This document shows, piece by piece, positions 25,980 to 33,691 of a DNA stretch of 64,000 nt. The translations under genes and the position numbers were made by a program. Below the pieces are notes generated by a model that saw only the letters and a program-made list of their open reading frames with translations, ran no database searches and had not been told where the DNA came from. This DNA comes from Myxococcus stipitatus (GTDB lineage Bacteria; Myxococcota; Myxococcia; Myxococcales; Myxococcaceae), in NCBI RefSeq assembly GCF_037414475.1, contig NZ_CP147913.1, positions 3,410,001-3,474,000 of the forward strand, read 5' to 3'. The number at the start of each line of letters is the position of its first letter. The stretch's first letter is position 1.

Positions 25980-27164
25980 AACCAAAGATCGCAAATCTCG
26001 TCCGGCCTCAGGCGGTACGCCTGAGGTCGGCACGGCGTAGGGATGGACTGGCGGAACGCTGGGCGGAGCGGGCGGCGAGGTAGGCATGCACCCGGGCCAT
26101 GAGCCGGTCCATGGTTCGGCAGCGGTGATTGCGGGCGACATTGGCATGCAGGTCGAGCCACACACGCTCGATGCGATTGCCCTGGGGGTAGTAGGGCGGC
26201 AGGAAGTGGAGGACGAATCGCCCGGCGAGCTGCGCGAGCACCTTTCGTGTCTTCCTGCTGGAGTGGACGGCGGCGTTGTCGAGGACGAGGTGGATGCGGC
26301 GAGAGCGCCGATACACACTCGCCAGACGCCAGAGAAGTTGAATGAAGAGCGCGCTGGCTTTGCTCCTTTCCTCTACCCACGTCAGCCTTCCGGTGCGGAC
26401 ATTGAGAGCTCCAGCCAGGTAGCGCTTCTGGTTGTTGCCGGGTGTCACCACCACGCGCCTGTGCCCAGGCATGCACCAATCGCGTCCCACCTTGGGATTG
26501 AGGTGAATGTCGACTTCGTCCACGTGGAGAACGGGCTCCCTGGATGAGCCATACGCCTCGAGACACCTCAACTCGTGGAGCCGACGGCGTCTCTTCCACC
26601 CAGGCCAAGGACACTCGACGATGGGCTTGGCCGCCTTGAGCCGGGTGCCGAGCAAGGCGAGTGTGCGCCGCCGGGCCAACTCCTGGCACAGCAACTCCCG
26701 AATCCATGTCGGACGACACCAGCCCCAATCCTCGGGCGTCCCCTCCAGTACTCGCACCAGCCGCTCGCGGAACCGCTCGTCTACCTTGGGGCGTCCGTTG
26801 CTCTCTCTCCTGTCCCGAAAGGCCTGCCGTCCACCCTCGCGGTAGCGACGGACCGCACTCACCACCGTCGAGGTCGCGCACTCCAATGCCCGGGCGACGG
26901 CGTGACACGAGGCTCCTCGTCCCACGGCCGCCACCGCCATGCATCTGCGGTAGGTGAGCAGGCAGCCACTCCTTTCTGCCCACCGAAGCAGCGCTTGCCG
27001 CTGCTTTCTCCTCAACCACTGCCTACCTTGCCCTCGGGCAGGGCCTTCTCGCTCTCAGGTCTTCTGCGCACACAGAGCCGAACGAGAGGTGCCCCTGCTC
27101 TCTCTTCCCGCTCCTCCTGCGCCCGCTTGCTCTCCAACCTGATCGCGAATCACGACCCTCGGTT
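25980..27164 (-). mobile_element. IS630-family insertion sequence (complete ends, probably decayed gene)
   Basis: A 1,185-base element bounded by TA at 25978-25979 and 27165-27166, the target duplication expected for IS630. The two ends form imperfect inverted repeats: AACCAAAGATCGCAAATC at the left, and AACCGAGGGTCGTGATTC when the right end is read inward. It carries one transposase gene on the minus strand. It is inserted just 3' of the CHAD gene. A second, truncated copy lies at 29508-30038 in the same orientation. Confidence 0.85.
26008..27015 (-). CDS. IS630-family transposase, N-terminally frameshifted and internally shortened
   Basis: A 335-residue DDE transposase: helix-turn-helix at residues 25-60, then the catalytic Asp in VLHVDEVDIHL, the second Asp in IHLVLDNAAVH and Glu in PQGNRIERVW. 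Two defects appear on comparison with the second copy in this window. First, that copy has an extra T near its 5' end (CTTTGCC against CTTGCC near 27030), which here shifts the true N-terminus out of frame, so the open frame starts at a TTG. Second, the segment GLVRVSVATMV is missing after QELARR, an apparent in-frame deletion of 11-12 residues. Activity is doubtful. Confidence 0.85.
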   Translation of the reverse strand: MRRKQRQALLRWAERSGCLLTYRRCMAVAAVGRGASCHAVARALECATSTVVSAVRRYREGGRQAFRDRRESNGRPKVDERFRERLVRVLEGTPEDWGWCRPTWIRELLCQELARRRTLALLGTRLKAAKPIVECPWPGWKRRRRLHELRCLEAYGSSREPVLHVDEVDIHLNPKVGRDWCMPGHRRVVVTPGNNQKRYLAGALNVRTGRLTWVEERSKASALFIQLLWRLASVYRRSRRIHLVLDNAAVHSSRKTRKVLAQLAGRFVLHFLPPYYPQGNRIERVWLDLHANVARNHRCRTMDRLMARVHAYLAARSAQRSASPSLRRADLRRTA

Positions 27165-27166
27165 TA

Positions 27167-27423
27167 GCGACATCAGAGCGGGTTGAACGCGGTCTTGGCA
27201 GTGGCCAATGCGGGAGAAATGCCCGCAGCAGCCCAGCGTTGGAACGTTTGTATCGGAGATGGGGGAGGCAGAGAAGCAAGGCCTCGCTGTTCAGGGTGAC
27301 GCGAACAGGTACGTGATGGCCTTGCGCCGCTTGGCGGGAGTGGATGCCGTCAAGGAGATTCCCTCCCGCGTGGGCGCTCTGCGCCGAAGACGTGGGATTC
27401 GGTAATTGACCCAGCGAAAGCCC
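27167..27423. other. Gap right of the IS element
   Basis: About 257 bases without a convincing gene. A 65-residue open frame (27208-27405, plus strand) has ordinary composition and could be a fragment of a lost gene, but it matches nothing I know. No promoter or RNA feature recognised. Confidence 0.35.
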
Positions 27424-27819
27424 TCAGGGAGCCTGGCGGGGGGATGGGGGGCTGCCGCCGCCCTCGTTGTCCCAACCATCCTCCTGCTGGCCCGAACTGT
27501 GCCACCTTGCGGAGAAAGGGGCTTTGCGAGCCAGTGGGCTCATGCTCCAACTGCCGAAGTCCACCAGTTGGAGGAGGCGGTCCTCCGGCTGGATTCGGTA
27601 CTCAATCCACTGGTCCGCCAGGAATATCCGGTGCGTTCCTGCCGAGACGACCGCGAGCTCCTTCGCATGAGGACGCCTTGCCTTGGACGGGGACTGCGCG
27701 GCGTCCTCGGCTGCTGCGGCAATCATCCCCAGCCGCTCCTCGATAGGTTGTCGCTCGGAGGGAGGAAGTTGCTCGTATGTTTTTGAAATTTCAGGGCTGA
27801 TGATGATTTGATAGGACAT
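27424..27819 (-). CDS. Small RelE/ParE-like protein (uncertain)
   Basis: A 131-residue product. Residues 1-90 (SYQIIISPEISKTYEQLPPSERQPIEERL, GTHRIFLADQWIEYRIQPEDRLLQLVD) have the length, helix-then-beta order and Ile/Arg/Tyr spacing of RelE/ParE-type toxins. The last 35 residues are Gly/Ser/Pro-rich and may be a frame run-on. ATG 27819 has GAGG 8 bases upstream. No antitoxin gene was found beside it, so an orphan or decayed toxin is possible. Its AT-richer surroundings suggest transfer. Confidence 0.5.
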   Translation of the reverse strand: MSYQIIISPEISKTYEQLPPSERQPIEERLGMIAAAAEDAAQSPSKARRPHAKELAVVSAGTHRIFLADQWIEYRIQPEDRLLQLVDFGSWSMSPLARKAPFSARWHSSGQQEDGWDNEGGGSPPSPRQAP

Positions 27820-28092
27820 GTGTGGTGCCTCGGAGAAGAAATGGAGGTGCTGTGCTCGTGCCGCGCCGGAGGGGCATCGAGTTGGGAGGAGATTTGATAA
27901 TAATCATGATGGAGGAGCTGTGTTGGTTGGGGGCCCCTCCATTCTTGAATTCTCCTCAGAATTCGCATGATTGAGAGCTCTGCAGGTAATCAATTATTTG
28001 CCGGCTTCGGCTCTTCACTGGAAGTTCTCACCTCAACCCGGCCCAACGATTCTTGATGTGGGGGCCGCACTGGCATGGCTCCTGTCTTCGAG
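27820..28092. other. AT-rich gap without a gene
   Basis: This stretch of about 273 bases is clearly less GC-rich than the rest of the window, for example around 27890-27970 with runs such as TTTGATAATAATCATGAT. No open frame of note. The composition suggests imported DNA or a promoter region for the RelE-like gene, which reads away to the left. Confidence 0.45.
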
Positions 28093-28398
28093 TCATGCTT
28101 CATGCGAATGTTGTGCGGGGTCCTGTGGTAATACCTGGCGAAGGTCGTCCAAGGAAACAGACAGGACCACGGTGTCACTGACCGACTGGACGATGCGCGT
28201 AGGCAGTTCGACTCGGCCCGCGTGGAAGAAGTTCCAGAACGCCCCAATCTGGTCAGCAGCTTCCGGGCTCAACTTCACTTGAAGTCCCTCGACCTTCCAC
28301 GTCTCGCTGTCGATGGACAAGGCTTCTACGGTACCTATTTGCTGTCCTCCTGCCGCGACGACGGTGTGGCCAGGGCGGACGCGTTCTGAGAATCGCAT
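28093..28398 (-). CDS. PRC-barrel domain protein
   Basis: A 101-residue product with the small beta-barrel signature of PRC domains (RFSERVRPGHTVVAAGGQQIGTVEALSIDSETWKVEGLQVKLSPEAADQIG and IVQSVSDTVVLSVSLDDLRQVL). PRC barrels act in RNA processing, photosynthetic reaction centres and stress proteins; the role here is not clear. ATG 28398 has AAGGAG about 8 bases upstream. It lies 22 bases downstream of the desaturase gene on the same strand, so they are probably co-transcribed. Confidence 0.75.
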   Translation of the reverse strand: MRFSERVRPGHTVVAAGGQQIGTVEALSIDSETWKVEGLQVKLSPEAADQIGAFWNFFHAGRVELPTRIVQSVSDTVVLSVSLDDLRQVLPQDPAQHSHEA

Positions 28399-28420
28399 GT
28401 GTCTGCTCCTTTTCCTCCGC

Positions 28421-29272
28421 TCAAAGATGGGCATGTCGGCATGGGAGTGCCTTGAACTTCATGGGAGTGCCTTGAACTTCATGGTTGTCAGACGGCCGGC
28501 GAATTGGGCGCGGGCTGCGCCTGCTTGGGCCCCCTGGATGCGCCTGCGGTGGGTGCGCCAACCGGATGAGCTTCAACCGGGCGAGCAGCCGCATCACTTG
28601 CCAGGTGGGGTCCAGTTCGAATCGCCTGGCGGCGAAGTCAGGGCTCGCTGGCGTGGCGTGGTGGTTGTTCTGGAACAGCTCGCCCATGCACACCACGTCC
28701 AGGGGCAGTGTATTGCGTGACTGATCTCGGGTCGTGAAGTTGCGATAGCCGTACCGGTGTCCGCACCAGTTCACGATGGCGCCGTGCACTGGCCCCATCA
28801 CGAAGTGGACGGGGAGCAGTGCCCAGTGCCATCGGCGTGTGGCAAAGCGCTTGTAGAAAAGGGTATAGAGCGCACCGAATCCCAAGTGTGCGGTCCAGCT
28901 ATTGAAAAAACGGTCCAGGGCGGGCCACTCGGGGTAGCCACCGAGGAAGCGTGCCTCGGCCTGGATGCGGCCAGACAGAAGCCCCCCGAAGCGACGCGCA
29001 GTCTCCAGCATCATGCGCAGAGGATTCTTCTGCTGCGCGGGTGAGTGCGGGTCGCGGACGGTGTCCGCATAGGCGTGGTGCTCGCGATGCAGAATGGCGT
29101 AAGCGCGTGGATCGAGATAGCTCGAACCCTGTACCAGTGCAGTGCCTAGGTGGAGGATGCGTTCGGCGCGCGGAGTCATCGTGTACATTCGGTGCGCGGC
29201 GTAGCGATGCTGGAATAGGCTCTGGAAGAGCACACTCAGCATCCAATGAGCGGCGAAGAAGAAAGGGACCAT
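28421..29272 (-). CDS. Acyl-CoA/fatty acid desaturase
   Basis: A membrane di-iron desaturase of about 283 residues. Three His boxes are visible: HRYAAHR (about residues 22-28), HREHHAYAD (62-70) and NNHHATPAS (about 204-212), plus the conserved QGSSYLDPRAYAILH. Hydrophobic segments (MVPFFFAAHWMLSVLF, HLGFGALYTLFY, LLPVHFVMGPVHGAIVNW) form the membrane part. It would insert a double bond in an acyl chain for membrane adjustment. A perfect 20-base tandem duplication near its 3' end gives an atypical C-terminus. Located between two IS630 copies, and possibly acquired. Confidence 0.85.
   Translation of the reverse strand: MVPFFFAAHWMLSVLFQSLFQHRYAAHRMYTMTPRAERILHLGTALVQGSSYLDPRAYAILHREHHAYADTVRDPHSPAQQKNPLRMMLETARRFGGLLSGRIQAEARFLGGYPEWPALDRFFNSWTAHLGFGALYTLFYKRFATRRWHWALLPVHFVMGPVHGAIVNWCGHRYGYRNFTTRDQSRNTLPLDVVCMGELFQNNHHATPASPDFAARRFELDPTWQVMRLLARLKLIRLAHPPQAHPGGPSRRSPRPIRRPSDNHEVQGTPMKFKALPCRHAHL
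28441..28480. repeat. Perfect 20-bp tandem duplication at the desaturase 3' end
   Basis: ATGGGAGTGCCTTGAACTTC occurs twice in direct order (28441-28460 and 28461-28480). The unit length is not a multiple of three, so it shifts the reading frame of the last codons of the desaturase (on the minus strand). Confidence 0.9.
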
Positions 29273-29507
29273 ATTCGTGCAACACCTTGGTGTGGCACCC
29301 CTCAATCCGCGAGTGCTTGAAAACGGGGCTACACCACCGTGCCAACCCAGTGCTCAGCCGCCTGTTCTTATTGGCTGCAAAGGGGGCGTTCCCCCTGTGT
29401 CAGGAAAGTTATCGCCTCGGCTGAGCCAGACATGGCTGAATGATGCTGCCGCAAGGCATTCTTCCTCCTGTACCCCCTCTGAACCAACTACACAGGATTC
29501 GGGACTT
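29273..29507. other. Gap between desaturase gene and truncated IS copy
   Basis: About 235 bases. The right boundary is where similarity to the IS630 copy ends, approximate to a few bases. No clear gene. The promoter of the desaturase must lie here. Confidence 0.35.
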
Positions 29508-29945
29508 GACCATGGTGGCCACCGACACGCGCACCAGGCCTCGGCGGGCCAACTCCTGGCACAGCAGCTCCCGAGTCCAGGTAGGACGACACCAGCCCCA
29601 ATCCTCGGGCGTCCCCGCAAGCACTCGCACCAGCCGCTCGCGAAACCGCTCATCTACCTTGGGCCGACCGTTGTTCTCCCTCCTGTCCCGAAGGGCTTGC
29701 CGACCCCCTTCCCGGTAGCGGCGGACTGCGCCCACCACCGTCGAGGTCGCGCACTCCAATGCCCGGGCGACGGCGTGGCACGAGGCGCCTCGCCCCACCG
29801 CCGCCACGGCCATGCATCTGCGATAGGTGAGCGGGCAGCCACTCCTGGCTGCCCACCGAAGCAGCGCTTGCCGCTGCTTTCTCTTCAACCACTGCCTACC
29901 TTTGCCCTCGGGCAGGGCCTTCTCGCTCTCAGGTTTTCTGCGCAC
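29409..29945 (-). pseudogene. Truncated IS630-family transposase
   Basis: The first about 145 residues match the other IS630 transposase in this window: helix-turn-helix region, RPKVDERFRERLVRVL, GTPEDWGWCRPTWTRELLCQELARR. The frame then continues GLVRVSVATMVKS, which the first copy lacks. After that it leaves the family and runs into unrelated sequence (RILCSWFRGG...). The DDE catalytic part is absent, so it cannot be active. It starts with GTG at 29945 and preserves the correct N-terminal frame that the first copy has lost. Confidence 0.85.
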
Positions 29946-30038
29946 ACAGAGCCGAACGAGAGGTGCCCCTGCTCTCTCTTCCCGCTCCGCTCAGGCCTGC
30001 TTGCCCCTCTGCCTGATCGGGAATCACGACTCTTGGTT
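29508..30038 (-). mobile_element. IS630 element remnant (5' portion with its end)
   Basis: About 530 bases similar to the right part of the complete element, ending in the same terminal sequence (AACCAAGAGTCGTGATTC read inward) with TA at 30039-30040. The left end is missing: similarity stops near 29508. It has the same orientation as the first copy, so the two are direct repeats about 2.9 kb apart. The right end cuts the coding region of the Cys-rich lipoprotein next to it. Confidence 0.8.
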
Positions 30039-30481
30039 TAGAGGGGACCGTCACAGTCGAATGGGCAGGTCTCATGGGTCTCGCCCTCGTCGCAGACCCC
30101 GTCGTTTCCACAGACGCCAGAAACAGGTCCGTCACAGGCCGCCGGATAGGTCTGGTGCGTCTCCGAGCCAGCGCACAGGCCGTCGCCACAGAACGGGGCC
30201 GGTGCATCACAGTCCTGGGGACAGGACTGATTTGATTCGGTGCCGTTGCAGCGGCCATCGCCACAGAACGGGTCGGGGCCGTCGCAGTCGAGGGGACAGG
30301 TCTCGTGGGTCTCGCCTTCGTCGCAGCTCCCATCCTGCCCACACACCCACGGCGACGGGCTCTCAGCGAAGATTGAGGCCCGCGCCGTGACGCCCTCCGG
30401 CTCCTCCAGGGTCGAGCCACATCCCATGAGCACGCCGCCGAACCCCAGACATCCCAGGATGACCACCCATCGCTGATTCAT
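30038..30481 (-). CDS. Cys-rich repeat lipoprotein, 3' end cut by the IS element
   Basis: The 147-residue product has a lipoprotein signal (lipobox VLMGC) and four or more tandem units of the form CGxDGxCxxxExxxxCPxDCDGP, each with paired Cys and acidic residues. Such units occur in myxobacterial surface proteins and may bind metal or partners. The reading frame ends in CDGPL and then a TAA whose TA is the IS target duplication and whose last A is the first base of the IS end, so the stop is created by the insertion and the original protein was probably longer. The Shine-Dalgarno (GAGGAGG) lies within a hairpin. Whether the short form works is unknown. Confidence 0.75.
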   Translation of the reverse strand: MNQRWVVILGCLGFGGVLMGCGSTLEEPEGVTARASIFAESPSPWVCGQDGSCDEGETHETCPLDCDGPDPFCGDGRCNGTESNQSCPQDCDAPAPFCGDGLCAGSETHQTYPAACDGPVSGVCGNDGVCDEGETHETCPFDCDGPL

Positions 30482-30486
30482 GTGCG

Positions 30487-30502
30487 CCTCCTCGTGAGGA
30501 GG
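30487..30502 (-). promoter_or_regulatory. Hairpin over the ribosome-binding site of the Cys-rich lipoprotein gene
   Basis: CCTCCTCGTGAGGAGG is a perfect 7-bp inverted repeat around GT. In the mRNA it can form CCTCCT-CACG-AGGAGG, with the Shine-Dalgarno as the right arm and the ATG six bases after it (position 30481). Folding would hide the ribosome site. It could be a translation control element or a protein-binding dyad. Confidence 0.55.
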
Positions 30503-30558
30503 CTGGGATTACCACGGGCAGCTCTCTGGGGTCTGAACCTGTTGTTACTGGATGACGG

Positions 30559-32238
30559 TTACTGAGAGGGTTGCGTTTGCTGGGGAGACGTCTGGGTCCC
30601 GGAGGTATCGCCCTGGGTCGTCGCATCGATGCGCACAGCTCGCCCTTGGCCCGCGGAATCCGTGGTGTATGAGGCGCGCACCTGGGTCCCTTCCTGGATG
30701 TCCTCGGCGACGGAGTTGAATCCGTTCAGCGTGACTTGGGTCTTGGGGTCCACCGTCAACTGGAGCTGCGCTTCACCGCTCTGGCCGAGCAGCACCTCGT
30801 CCTCGCTCGCCTTCACCACCTCACCGACGAACTCCTGCTCCGTGTTCCCCTGAGTCGTCTGGGTCTCCGACGTCGTGCTACCGCTCTCTTGCGTCGAGTT
30901 CGTATAGGGGTACGGCAGCATGACCACCGGGGACTGAACGCCCGGTTGGGTGAAGGTCCCCGAGGTTCCGGTTCCCCACTGCGTGGGGTCCTGTCCGGAG
31001 GTCGTGGGCGCGGTAGCCGTGGGCTGTTGACCCGTGCCCTGCGTCTCGTCGGAGAACTGGGGGGTCGTCTGAGTGCCTTGCGGCGTGGTCACTCCCGTGG
31101 ATTCCGATGGCGCGGTGGCGGTGTATTCCTCCGTGCCACTTTGCTGACGGGCATCGAGTTGCTCCAGCGGGGAGAGCGACTGGGGAGCGTCTTCCACGGG
31201 CTGACCTGTGCCGGAGGTCGTCGGTGACGAGGAGGAGCTCGTGGACGGCTGGGAGCTTTGCCACGTCTGGGACCCCGTGCCTGTTGGCGCCGAAGCCATC
31301 GGCTGCTGCGATTCAGTCCCGGTGGAGGTGGAGGGCTCTGCTTGTTGCCGGGCCCGTTGCTCCGCTCGCAGCGCGGCTTCTCGCTCGGCCCGAAGCTCGG
31401 CCTGCGTGTCCGCGTCGCGCTCCACACCAGCTGAGGAAGCACTCGATTGAGACTGCGTATCCTGTGTCTGGCCGACTTGTGCCTGAGCGCCACCCGTCCC
31501 CTGTGACGGCCCCTGACCCGACGCCTGCGCTGACTGGGCTGTGTCCTGCGGTGCGCCCTGCGGCTGCGCTGTCGCGGCTGACTGTCCTGACTCCGTGGAC
31601 GGGGGTGTACGCTGCTGCGCTGTCTCCGCTAGCTGTCCCGACTCCGTGGACTGCGGCGTGCTCTCGTCACGCTGGCTCGCTTGCGCGGATTGCCGCGCGG
31701 CCTCCGCGGCCTGCTGACTCGCGCTCTTCGCGGGCGGATTTGCCTGTCCACCTTGAGCCTCGGCGTTCCCCTCTCCCTGCGCGATCTCGGAGGACTGCGG
31801 CTGCGCCGCCCCTGGCTGCGTTGCAGCCTCGGCTGATTCCTGTGGCACTGCCCCTGACTGCGCTGCCGCTCCGGCCGCCTGCTGCTGCGCAGTGCCCGCC
31901 CCAGCCGACTGCTGTGCGGTCCCTGGCTGCGTTGCCGCTCCGGCCGACTGCGGCTGCGCGGTCCCCGCCCCCTGCTGTTTCATCTCGGCAACCTGCTGCT
32001 GCGCGGAGGCGACCTGGCGGTCGGCCTGGTCCTGGGCCGCCTTGATGGACTCCTCCTGCGCGCGAGCCTGGGCCGCCTGCTCCTGCCGGGCCTCGTCCCT
32101 CGCACTGTCCACTTGCTGTGGTTGCTCGTTCGGAGCCGCGGCTCGCGACTTCGCGTCCTGGCCGCGCTCGCGGCAACCCGAGATGAGCAACGCGGCGGCG
32201 GCCCCCGCCACCACCCATGCTCTCGCCCGAAATGTCAT
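30559..32238 (-). CDS. Gln/Ser/Thr-rich low-complexity lipoprotein with C-terminal beta domain
   Basis: A 559-residue lipoprotein (signal WVVAGAAAALLISGC, lipobox LISGC). Residues about 30-440 are low-complexity, rich in Gln, Ala, Ser, Thr and Gly, with recurring TQPG, AQQ and ESGQ motifs, and are likely unstructured. A short charged region occurs near 278-305 (AELRAEREAALRAEQRARQQ), probably a helix. Near the C-terminus a compact segment (QEFVGEVVKASEDEVLLG ... TQVTLNGFNSVAEDIQEGTQVRASY) resembles small OB-like beta domains such as DUF5666. It may be a surface filament or matrix component; function unknown. ATG 32238 begins the signal peptide. Confidence 0.75.
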   Translation of the reverse strand: MTFRARAWVVAGAAAALLISGCRERGQDAKSRAAAPNEQPQQVDSARDEARQEQAAQARAQEESIKAAQDQADRQVASAQQQVAEMKQQGAGTAQPQSAGAATQPGTAQQSAGAGTAQQQAAGAAAQSGAVPQESAEAATQPGAAQPQSSEIAQGEGNAEAQGGQANPPAKSASQQAAEAARQSAQASQRDESTPQSTESGQLAETAQQRTPPSTESGQSAATAQPQGAPQDTAQSAQASGQGPSQGTGGAQAQVGQTQDTQSQSSASSAGVERDADTQAELRAEREAALRAEQRARQQAEPSTSTGTESQQPMASAPTGTGSQTWQSSQPSTSSSSSPTTSGTGQPVEDAPQSLSPLEQLDARQQSGTEEYTATAPSESTGVTTPQGTQTTPQFSDETQGTGQQPTATAPTTSGQDPTQWGTGTSGTFTQPGVQSPVVMLPYPYTNSTQESGSTTSETQTTQGNTEQEFVGEVVKASEDEVLLGQSGEAQLQLTVDPKTQVTLNGFNSVAEDIQEGTQVRASYTTDSAGQGRAVRIDATTQGDTSGTQTSPQQTQPSQ

Positions 32239-32405
32239 GAAGCCCCCTGTGGGTAGCCCTCCCGAACTAGAAACATCCGAAGTCACTCAACCCCACCACC
32301 CCATTCACTCTCCGAGCGTTCGTCCACCCGCCCGTCCTCCACCAGGCGGGCCAGCTCACGATGCCCTACCCTTTCCCGAGCTTTGGGGATAAGGGGCGCA
32401 CCCCC

Positions 32406-33659
32406 ATGCACGCCTGCGGACTCGACTTCGGAACCAGCAACACCGCGGCGGCCCTGCCTGACGGCACGGTGCTGTCCCTGCAACCCCACACCTCGGAGCC
32501 GCGCCTCTACCGCTCCGTCATGTTCTTCCCGGACGACGAGCGCGAAATCTACACAGGCGCCGACGCCATCAACCGCTACATGGAGGACAACACCGGACGC
32601 TTCATCCAGTCCGTGAAGTCCTTCCTCCACTCCTCCTCCTTCCGCGCCACCCAGGTGAAGGGCCGCACCTTCACCATCGAGGAGCTGGTCGCCATCCTCC
32701 TGCGCCGGGTCCGCGAGGCCGCCGGCAATCACATGGGCACCCCTCCGGACGCCGTCATCCTGGGCCGCCCCGCCGTCTTCACGCCGGACCCGGAAGCGGA
32801 CGCACTCGCACAGAAGCGCCTCCACCGCGCCGCCGAGCTCGCCGGCTTCCAGCACATCCAGTTCCTCATCGAGCCCATCGCCGCCGCGCTCGCCTACGAG
32901 GCCCAGCTCCAGCGCGATGAGCTCGTCCTCGTCGCCGACTTCGGCGCCGGCACCACCGACCTCACGCTGATGCGCCTGGGTCCCTCGCACCGAGGCGCCA
33001 AGGACCGCCGCCCCGACGTCGTGGGCTCCACGGGCGTGCGCATCGGCGGTGACCGGTTCGACGCCGAAATCATGCGCCACAAGCTGCTGCCCCGCTTCGG
33101 CGCCGGCTCCACATACCGGGTCCGAGGACTCAGCGACAAGCGCCTGCCCATCCCCCAGCACGTGGTGGCCAAGCTGCTCTCCTGGCACGAGATGTCCTTC
33201 ATCCGTGAGAAGTCCACCCAGGACCTGCTGAACACCATGCTGGAGACCAGCGACAAGCAGGCCGAAATCCAGGCCCTGCACGACCTGGTGATGGACAACC
33301 TGGGCTACCGCCTCTTCCGCGCCATCGAGGCCGCCAAGGTCCGCCTGTCCCGCGAGGAAGTGGCCACCGTGGACTTCGAGGAGGCGCGCATCACCCTCCA
33401 CGAGCCCATCACCCGCCAGGAGTTCGAGGCGTTCAGCAAGCCGCTGCTCGACGAACTGGAGCAGTGCACGGAAGGGCTGCTCTCCCGCCACCCCGAGGCG
33501 CAGAACATCGACGCGGTGTTCCTCACGGGAGGCTCCTCGCAGATTCCCGCCGTGCGTCAGCTCTATGTGCGGCGCTTCGGAGAGGACCGCGTGCGCACCG
33601 CGGACGCCTTCACCTCCGTCGCCGAGGGCCTCGGCCGCGCCTCCGCCGCCCTGGGCTGA
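32406..33659 (+). CDS. Hsp70-family protein (YegD-like)
   Basis: A 417-residue actin/Hsp70-fold ATPase. Phosphate 1 motif GLDFGTSNTAAA (residues 5-16), phosphate 2 motif LVADFGAGTTDLTLM, and the adenosine motif VFLTGGSSQIPAVRQLY are clear. It stops where DnaK would begin its substrate-binding domain, so it lacks the lid and peptide site; YegD-like proteins have this layout. Cytoplasmic. ATG 32406 begins the phosphate motif with GGGG upstream. Function of this class is not well defined. Confidence 0.85.
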   Translation: MHACGLDFGTSNTAAALPDGTVLSLQPHTSEPRLYRSVMFFPDDEREIYTGADAINRYMEDNTGRFIQSVKSFLHSSSFRATQVKGRTFTIEELVAILLRRVREAAGNHMGTPPDAVILGRPAVFTPDPEADALAQKRLHRAAELAGFQHIQFLIEPIAAALAYEAQLQRDELVLVADFGAGTTDLTLMRLGPSHRGAKDRRPDVVGSTGVRIGGDRFDAEIMRHKLLPRFGAGSTYRVRGLSDKRLPIPQHVVAKLLSWHEMSFIREKSTQDLLNTMLETSDKQAEIQALHDLVMDNLGYRLFRAIEAAKVRLSREEVATVDFEEARITLHEPITRQEFEAFSKPLLDELEQCTEGLLSRHPEAQNIDAVFLTGGSSQIPAVRQLYVRRFGEDRVRTADAFTSVAEGLGRASAALG

Positions 33660-33691
33660 GGCGCAACCTCCACGGGCCCCGACAGCCCGGC

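Noticed and set aside
27208-27405. 65-residue open frame to the right of the IS element
   Set aside because: Ordinary composition but no homology I can recall and no strong ribosome site; kept only as part of the gap description.
28441-28480. Repeat considered as start of a CRISPR or VNTR array
   Set aside because: Only two adjacent copies and no spacers; it is a simple tandem duplication.
28600-28625. GTTCGAATC motif resembling a tRNA T-loop
   Set aside because: It lies inside the desaturase coding frame and no acceptor or anticodon stem can be formed around it.
33673-33689. CGGGC/GCCCG stem between the Hsp70-like and CusA-like genes, considered as terminator
   Set aside because: Only five base pairs and no T-run on either strand; such stems are frequent in DNA this GC-rich.
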